A DNA stretch of 64,000 nt from Anaeramoeba flamelloides (taxonomy: Eukaryota; Metamonada; Anaeramoebidae), in NCBI GenBank assembly GCA_027625915.1, contig JANTQA010000057.1:6138001-6202000 (forward strand), written 5' to 3'. The translations under genes were made by a program, and so were the position numbers. How positions within the stretch are numbered: the first letter of the stretch is position 1; each line of letters opens with the position of its first letter. Below are positions 57,015 to 64,000 of the stretch, piece after piece. The notes beneath the pieces are model-generated. The model was not told the origin of the DNA. It was given only the letters and a program-made list of their open reading frames with translations, and made no database searches.

Positions 57015-57329
57015 TTATTTATTACTTGATCTTATCTGTTCCATTTCACTCAATTAATTATTCTTAATTTGGTTTTGTTTTCAATTTATTATGGAAATAT
57101 GTTTGTTTGTCAAATTTTTGATTAACCTTTTATTTTTTATTTTGTTAGAATTTCAAAATGAATTTAAAACTAGCTCCTGTTCATTTAATAAATCTAATTC
57201 TAATTTTATTTCCGAAAATAATCAGTTTTTTAAATTCCTCTTCAAAGATAAAAATTTTTACAACAAATTTGTTTGATTTTATAATTATTTATTTTCCATT
57301 AAAAAATAGAACTAAAAAAAATTCTTAAT

Positions 57330-58230
57330 CTGATTGAAATTTTTTCTGAATTTTTCCTTTACTAAAGTTAAATCTTTTATACTGCTTTTTGGCTATGCGT
57401 ATTCAATTCCTATAGTTTAATTTTTGAAATGATATTCTTTATTTTGGTTTTGTTTGATAAAAATGTTTGAAAAAAGAATCTTTAAAGCAAATTTGTCATA
57501 AAATGTTTTGTGTAAAATAATAAAAAAGCAATCAACCTAGAAAGTCAAGGTAATAATTTGTTTGGGTACTTCCAAATTACTATTTGTTGCAAAACAAATG
57601 GAACATAATTTTCTTTTAGCTTTCTAAAAAATCTTTGTAAATCTTGTAAAATATTAAATTTTATATTCTTAAAATTTAAATTTTTAATTTCCCTTTTTAG
57701 AATTGAGAACTTGGTTAATTTATTTTAATTCTATGATAGATTTTTTTTGGAACGATGAATGAAATTTTGATCTTTATATTTTACAATTAACAGTAAGAAG
57801 AAAACAAATCTAGAAAAATAGCTTTTGTTCGATTTTTTTTTTTTTTATTCTTGATTTCAACAAATTTAATAGGAAAGGCGATCTTTCTTGTTAGGTTTTC
57901 GAAAAGAAAATATTTGTTTCCAATATACACCTTTTCGGGTCTATTTTTATGGTTTTACTCTTTGATTAATTTCACACCTTCCCCAAAAACACAATTCTTG
58001 ATACAAAACCTAATTGAATAAAAATCAATAATTTAATCAAAAAAAATTGTTCAAAAAATCGAAAAAGAAAGAATCAACTCTGAATTACTTTGGGTTGGCT
58101 TTCTTTTCACAAGTAGAGTTGCAAATGGTGTTTGGGTTTCAAGATTTGAATATCTGGTGACACTCAAAAAATCTTTTATCAGTTAGGTTATCACAATTAA
58201 AAATTCTTTAAAATGGTATAATGTACTAAC
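57330..58230. repeat. Duplicated block X, copy 2
   Basis: Colinear with 48650-49400. Gaps and substitutions are frequent, so the duplication is old. Confidence 0.6.
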
Positions 58231-58341
58231 TTCCTTAAAATCAATTTTTTCAAATTTTGTTTCGAGAGTTAAACTTCTTTCCAGAATTTTAATTACTTTT
58301 ATATAATTTTAATTTGATCAATTAATTTTTCATATTTCTGA

Positions 58342-58507
58342 CTAATATTTAAATTATAAATGGGAAAAAATTTTCACTTCCTTTTCCTTTTTTACTTTCA
58401 TTAAATTGGGTTCTCAAAGAAGGAAGATTGTAATTTGTGTCTTTAATTTTAAAAAAAGAAAATTTTAAATGAAGTGAAAATTAATCTGATTTGGAATTCA
58501 AATTACA
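58342..58507. mobile_element. MITE family B, diverged copy
   Basis: CTAATATTTAAATTATAAAT then TTTTCACTTCCTTTTCC at the left; AAATGAAGTGAAAATTAATC and GAATTCAAATTACAG at the right. Confidence 0.7.
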
Positions 58508-60049
58508 GAATTATTATTTTTTTTAATTTCTTTCATTAATCAAATTGTATAATCAGAATATATTGATTGAAATATCCAAAATAGCCCTATCTTTTGCAAT
58601 GAATTGCCTTTTTGTACTGTGAAAGCATACAATCTTTAAATGATAATTATTATTTTTCAAAAAGATTGAAAAATATCTTCTAAAAAATATAAATATTATT
58701 AATTACAATTTTTTTTCTGTATTCATAATTTTTAATAATATCAAACTGATTTAATATTGTCCTATTAAAATAATTTAAAGTTTTTTATGGAACTGATTTT
58801 TTTTTTTTAGTTTATTATTTTTAAAAAAAATAATCTGAATTGTTTTCGTTTTGTTGTGGTTTATAACGAGTGGCACTGTTAAGATTAAAACTTTAAACGA
58901 AATTTACGAACAAAAAAAATGCAAATTTGGGCACATTTTTTCCAGTTTTTTACTTGGTTCATTCCCCATTAATTCGAATTTTTGTACTTTAATTTAAAAA
59001 AAAAATTGGACTTAAATTTAATCATGAGTTGTGTTTTAGAAGTACTATTTGTTGTATTATTATAAATTGCTTTGAAATTGAAAACTGAATTTTTTATTAA
59101 AATGTGATTCATTTAAATTAAAATCATTGTTAATATTGTTTTATGGTGAATTAGTGTTTTTGTAAAATATTCTTATTTTTTTTTTTTTTTTTTATAATAA
59201 TAAATAGGAAACAAAATATCACCCATAAACTATATTCCAATAATAAATGGATATAAAACAAGATTTTCTATTGGAAATATTATTCAAAAAATAACTAAAT
59301 AAAAAAAAATTATCACTCTTTAAGACGGTTTAGTTACAAGAATAAATACCCCCCCTGAACTGTTTTATTGTTTCAAAAAAAAAAGCTATTTTTTTTAGTT
59401 TTTCTTTTTGAACCCCCTTCCAGAATTAAAAATGCAATACCCTCGTTCCAAGATTTTATCAATAATGCCCATTTTTACTCTACAATGTGAATTTATATCG
59501 ATTCCAACAATATCATTTTTTTTTTTTTTTTTTTTTTCATTGAATACAAACCCAAATCATAGCAATGTGATTATTCCTAAATCAAAACAATGTTAACAGT
59601 TATCCAGCAAGTTCAAAAATTAAACATTTTAGAAAGTTTATTTTAGTTAAATCGATCGTATTATCTAAAAAAGAACACTCAAATACAAATGTTATACATT
59701 ATGATTAAAAAATAATGATAAAAAAAGGGAATCTTTGTAAAAAAAAATGATTACTTTTTATGGATGTGCTCTAATATGAAAAATATTGATTAATTTCTCA
59801 TAAAAAATAGAATAATTCATTTTCATTGAAATAATCTTTGAAAAAAATAACTGGAAATTATTTTCATTAATTAATAATTTTCAAATTTAGTGGTTTTAGA
59901 CTTGCTTTACTTATGGTAAATTGAGTTAATAGGGAACTACTATAGGGCAGAACCAATTAGTCTAGGGTATCTTGTGATTTTCTGATCTATTTGGAAAATC
60001 TAATGATTTTGACAATAAACAGAAATCTAGAGAAAATTTAAACATATAA
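58508..60049. other. Intergenic, with a possible very old family A relic
   Basis: 58861-59036 has the spacing of a family A MITE but few matching bases (GTGGCACTGTTAAG ... TTGTACTTTAATTT). A C7 run and slightly richer sequence at 59339-59600 contain a 62-codon frame of no recognised family. No gene is supported. Confidence 0.4.
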
Positions 60050-60572
60050 ACCCTATTCCAAAGATTTGGACACACTCAAAATCAAAAATTGGCAAAAAAA
60101 ACTCAATTTATTATATTTTTCCAAGCCTAATATAAAACCACATTTAAGTAACCCTGTATAAATGTTTTTTTAAGTAATTATTTTTATCTAAATAAAAAAA
60201 ATATATTAAAGACAAAAATCAAAATTGGTGTCGCAAAAATAATGAAACAAGCGAAACAAAGAATGTATTGAAATAATTTGTTGAAATTTCACCATCAAAA
60301 ATTGTAGATCGATCAAATGATAAGATACAATCAACCAATTGTATGTGATATTTCTATTAAACAAGTTTAACACTAACCTTCTACCAACCATCTAAAAAAA
60401 TTCCAGATCTAACGAAATAGATTACGTAACTGGAAAAAAGGAAATGAAAACAAAACAAAAAAGCCAAAAAATGAAATTGTTTGTAAAATCAAAATTATTT
60501 CCAAATTGAATTTAAAGTATAGTATTGCTATTCTTTTAACTGTTTAAATTGTATCCAAATCTTTGGAATATC
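60050..60572. mobile_element. Inverted-repeat element family E, copy 3
   Basis: Left end CCCTATTCCAAAGATTTGGA then CACAC; right end TATCCAAATCTTTGGAATAT. These are the best-preserved termini of the family and look like Tc1/mariner ends. No transposase frame. Confidence 0.8.
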
Positions 60573-60581
60573 ATTTCTATA

Positions 60582-62082
60582 TATCCCTTAGCACCCCAAA
60601 TAACCCAAAAACATTTCAAACAAAAATTTTAATTTGAAATGTTATCAAAGGATAATAAGGTATAGAATTAATAAGCAATTATCTTACAAAGAAAATTTTA
60701 TAATTAAAAATTGTATAGTTACTTAAAATAAAAGAATAACTTGAAAAAAATTTTTCAACATTGGGAATTTTTTTTTGGTTATTGTGATTTTATTATTCCA
60801 TCCAAATTTTGTCAAAATAAATTTTTTTTTTTTTTGAAAAGTTTGTCTAGACATCAAAAACCTCTTAGTTTTAACACTTAAAACACATCATACTTTACTG
60901 GATATTTTTTGGGTGCCCTTTGTACCCCAAAATTGCCTAAAATGCTTGATTAAATAATTTATTCATTATAAAAGTTATTATAGCATCACATAGAATATTT
61001 GTTTCATCTACTGATTACCATTCAATATCAATATCTATATTAGATTCTAAATAATTTAAAAATAAAAAAAAATATAAATTAAATTAGAAAAAAGAATCAT
61101 ATTTTTTTTCATTGCAAAATTTTACAATTTTTTCAACAGGATTTTTTTTTAATTTTAAATGTTTTGGCCAATAGTTCGAGTCAGATTAATAATTGATTTT
61201 ATTTTTTATTTTTTACAATTTTTTAATTTTTGACTTTTTAAAATCTAGACATAAAATATACAATTTTGTTGAATTAGAGACCATATATCAGAACTTATTT
61301 AACAAGATATGGATTAATTTATAAAGGAAAAATCCAAATATCACAAATATATTATTCAAATTTTTACCAATAACAAAATGCAATAAAAAAATTTGGTTTC
61401 AAATAGATTATTTTATTATATTGGAATAATATTTAAGAGTTATTTTTTATTTTATTTTAAATTTAGGTATAAATATTTTATCGATTAAAAAGTAATTTTT
61501 ATTTGTTTTATTCCAATTTAATAAATTGAAATTATTTTACAATTTTTTTTTTTTTTTGATTTTCAATTATTATTTATGGCTTAAATCAAAGTTTTAGAAA
61601 ATTAATCATATTAAAAATTTAATTTTGGCCTAAAGAAATAAATTTCATTTTTCTCTTAATTGGATATTTTATTGAAATTTTTTCTGAAAAAAAAAATTAA
61701 TTTTTTTGAGTAATTTATTTTTTTATTTATTTTTTTATCATAAAATTAGCAAAATTGTTTGGTGATTATTATTAATAAATCAATGTGTTGAGTTTTGAAT
61801 TACTATTAATGTAATAAAATTTCTGATTTAAAAGAATAAAATAAAAATAAAAATCTTTAAAAAAAATGTAAAAATGAATAATTATTATTTTTTTTTTTCA
61901 ATTTCAAAAAAAAAATCAATAACTTAACTTCTTTATCTTTGAACTATTTTGGCTTTTTATTATAATTCAAATCTGGATTAAAGACAAATAAGAAAATTAA
62001 TATATTAGTAGATCAATATCATTTTAAATCTAATTTAAAAAACTTGATGAAATTTAGGAAAATCCGCGGTGCTAAGGGATAT
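60582..62082. mobile_element. Inverted-repeat element family F, copy 2 (1.5 kb)
   Basis: Left end TATCCCTTAGCACC, right end GGTGCTAAGGGATA: an exact 14-bp inverted pair, followed on the right by a (TA)n tract. The interior is AT-rich with no coding frame. It contains the unoccupied site (about 61961-61968) for family C copy 2. Confidence 0.8.
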
Positions 62083-62545
62083 ATATATACATGTATATAT
62101 TTAATACTTATTTCTGTTTTGAAAATCAATTCAAAAATTTAAAAAAAAAAACAATAGAAGGGGAAATAAGAGTACAATTTAACACCTTACCAACAATTAC
62201 AGTAATAATGATAACTAGGATTTGTTTTTCAAAAGAGAACAAAAAAATTTCAAATAATGAAAAAAAAAACAATTTTAAAGTATATTTATTAATTCTATTC
62301 TTTTGGCAAGATTTAAATTTCGAGGAATCTTATTATTCCCCTTATTAATAAATAAAATTATACATAACCATAAATCTATCAATACATATATCTAAGGGCT
62401 AACATTTTTTTTGAAAATATCTATTATGACATCATACGCCTTAAATAAAAAATATAAAATAAAAATATCAAAATAAAATAATAAAAAGAAATAATAAAAA
62501 ATAAGCAATAAAAAAGAAAGGAAAAAAAAAAGGGAAGAACCCCCT
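62083..62545. other. 3' flank of the RTEL1-like gene
   Basis: AT-rich. The minus-strand frame has a stop at 62546, so this is its 3' side. TATCTAAGGGCTAAC near 62391 may be another worn family F end. Confidence 0.4.
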
Positions 62546-64000
62546 TTACCAATCATCAATATCCTTAAATAAATATTGAAAATTTGGAGGGACAAAATGA
62601 CGAAATGGTTTGATTAAAAATCTATTTTTTTCCATTTGAAAAAAATATTTTTTAATAAAATTCTTCATTTTTAACCAGCCTTCTATTACCTTCTTTTTAT
62701 TTTTTTGATGTTGGAATTTATTTATTTCCATTAAATTTTTACAAAATAAATTAAATATGTATTTATCAAGATTCTTTTTTGCGGTTATTATGAATTGTTG
62801 TGATACTTTTTTTCTTTTTTGTTGGTTTTGTGTTTTCTTTTCCTTTACTCCATCAACTTCCTTTTTAATTTCAACATTTTTTTGTTTTCTTTTACGAGAT
62901 AAATCCTCCATTGTCGAGGTTTTAAATGGTTTTAATTTTGAATTAACATTTATTTTATTTTGTAGTGTTTTATTTTCATCTGTTGTAGGATTAAATACCC
63001 GATCTTTAAGATTTTTTGTGTAAGCTAAATTTGTTAACATCCTTGCCTTTTTTTCTTGATAATATTTAATTTTGGGATTAACATTAGAACGATTGCTAGT
63101 TTTATTATTAACACCATCATCAAGGCTTTTTTTATTATTATCTGGTATAAAAGATTGAAGATGGTTCAATAATTTGGGCTGTTTAAATTGAACATTTGTT
63201 TTCTTATTTGATTGATTATTAGGATTATTGCTAATTATCTGTTGCTTGGTATGATTTCTAAATATCAATTGAGAAAATTGAGGGTGGTTATCATTTGTAT
63301 TAAAAATTTCACTGATATTTGTTAAATTATTGGGTTGTATTACTGGCTCTTTTTTTATTATCATTTGCTTATTATCATTTGGTTTCGATTTCAAATTAAT
63401 ATTCTTAAAAAAATGTGATAAATTACGTTTAAAATTATCAAAGGAATTATAAACTTTTAAAGAGGGCTTGAGCCAATTTGAGAGATTGTGTGTATTTTTT
63501 ACAAACCTTTCATCTAATAAAATTATTGCACCAAAATCATTTTTATGTCTTATTATCCTGCCTATTGCCTGATTACATGCCTTTAAAGCTTCCTGGCAAT
63601 ACCACTGGTTGCCATTTAATCGTGGGGTATTTGAAAATTGTGATTTTGATTTCTGATCAGTGATTCTTTTTGTATTTAAATATTCCTTTTTACTTTTAAT
63701 TTTTGGATCATTTTTAGCTGCAAACGGAATGCCTGTTAAAATTACAACCCTCCCATTGTCATCGCTAAAATCAACACCTTCGCTTACCTTTCCTCTTGAA
63801 ACAGCAAAAAATATTGCACCCTTATTTTTATTTAGTTTTTCAAATTTCATCAATTGTTCTTTCAGTTGAGAATTAGATTTAGGTTCAATAATTGGTGTTT
63901 TATATTGAGAAATTTTATTAATGTGTCCCGAATTATTCCAAAATGCAATACATGTATTCATTAAATTAAAGCTTGGGAAAAAGCATAATACCCCACCCCC
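62546..64000 (-). CDS. RTEL1: RTEL1-like XPD-family DNA helicase, C-terminal half (partial)
   Basis: The frame is open from the window's right edge to TAA at 62546-62548, giving 484 residues. The ATG at 63961 is internal, because the codons before it read GGGVLCFFPSFNL, the helicase motif IV region. Next come GAIFFAVSRGKVSEGVDFSD (61-80, motif V), NGRVVILTGIPF and ACNQAIGRIIRHKNDFGAI (141-159, motif VI with both arginines). WLKPSLKVYNSF and LSHFFKNI follow, as in RTEL1. A long Asn/Lys-rich segment (~205-395) leads to a C-terminal region resembling the harmonin-like domain of RTEL1: QFIITAKKNLDKY through RFLIKPFRHFVPP. A RING domain is absent. RTEL1 unwinds D-loops and telomere T-loops in the nucleus, using an iron-sulfur cluster in the half not seen here. 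The harmonin-like domain and WLKPSLKVY argue against FANCJ and XPD. Confidence 0.9.
   Translation of the reverse strand, partial: GGGVLCFFPSFNLMNTCIAFWNNSGHINKISQYKTPIIEPKSNSQLKEQLMKFEKLNKNKGAIFFAVSRGKVSEGVDFSDDNGRVVILTGIPFAAKNDPKIKSKKEYLNTKRITDQKSKSQFSNTPRLNGNQWYCQEALKACNQAIGRIIRHKNDFGAIILLDERFVKNTHNLSNWLKPSLKVYNSFDNFKRNLSHFFKNINLKSKPNDNKQMIIKKEPVIQPNNLTNISEIFNTNDNHPQFSQLIFRNHTKQQIISNNPNNQSNKKTNVQFKQPKLLNHLQSFIPDNNKKSLDDGVNNKTSNRSNVNPKIKYYQEKKARMLTNLAYTKNLKDRVFNPTTDENKTLQNKINVNSKLKPFKTSTMEDLSRKRKQKNVEIKKEVDGVKEKKTQNQQKRKKVSQQFIITAKKNLDKYIFNLFCKNLMEINKFQHQKNKKKVIEGWLKMKNFIKKYFFQMEKNRFLIKPFRHFVPPNFQYLFKDIDDW

Noticed and set aside
59408-59596. 62-codon frame after a C-rich patch
   Set aside because: It has a poly-Phe run from poly-T and no recognised motif; kept only as part of an intergenic description.

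Overview
This window comes from a very AT-rich nuclear genome of a free-living protist. Protein genes are spliced with GT..AG introns, end at standard stops, and carry asparagine, lysine and serine-aspartate low-complexity tracts. The gene set (cAMP-receptor-like GPCR, divergent G-alpha, 7TM-RGS receptor, ankyrin proteins, EF-hand protein, PARP-like protein) fits an amoeba with a large G-protein signalling repertoire. An Anaeramoeba-like or amoebozoan source is my inference, not something the sequence proves. Gene density is low: six readable genes and one pseudogene in 64 kb. Layout, left to right: (1) 0-4.9 kb, repeats only. (2) 4869-7427 (+), an intronless 852-residue protein with four related receiver-like modules followed by a degenerate PARP-like ADP-ribosyltransferase domain. 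(3) 7.4-12.5 kb, nested miniature transposons. (4) 12538-17247 (+), a seven-helix receptor split by a 3.8 kb intron holding inverted-repeat and LINE remnants. (5) 21028-27947 (+), a 1273-residue ankyrin protein with a 2.9 kb and a 154 bp intron; its C-terminus carries two modules that resemble those of gene 2. (6) 31566-32143 (-), a four-EF-hand calmodulin/troponin-C-like protein with one 146 bp intron. (7) 38072-44250 (+), a divergent G-protein alpha subunit in four exons, with a 4.7 kb last intron full of fold-back repeats. (8) 47063-48330 (-), a decayed 7TM-RGS receptor. (9) 48.3-62.5 kb, a gene-poor block with duplicated repeats and a LINE 3' fragment. (10) 62546-64000 (-), the C-terminal half of an RTEL1-like DNA helicase, cut by the window edge. 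Functional reading: receptor, G-alpha, RGS receptor and Ca2+ sensor are all signalling parts within 36 kb, but proximity alone does not show that they act together. The two genes with shared receiver-like modules, one fused to a PARP-like domain and one to ankyrin repeats, are the most unusual coding content. Most non-coding DNA, both between genes and inside the three multi-kilobase introns, is made of multicopy inverted-repeat elements in different stages of decay. At least two families end in TA dinucleotides, as Tc1/mariner-type MITEs do. Several copies are nested, and two insertions can be compared with an unoccupied paralogous site in this window.
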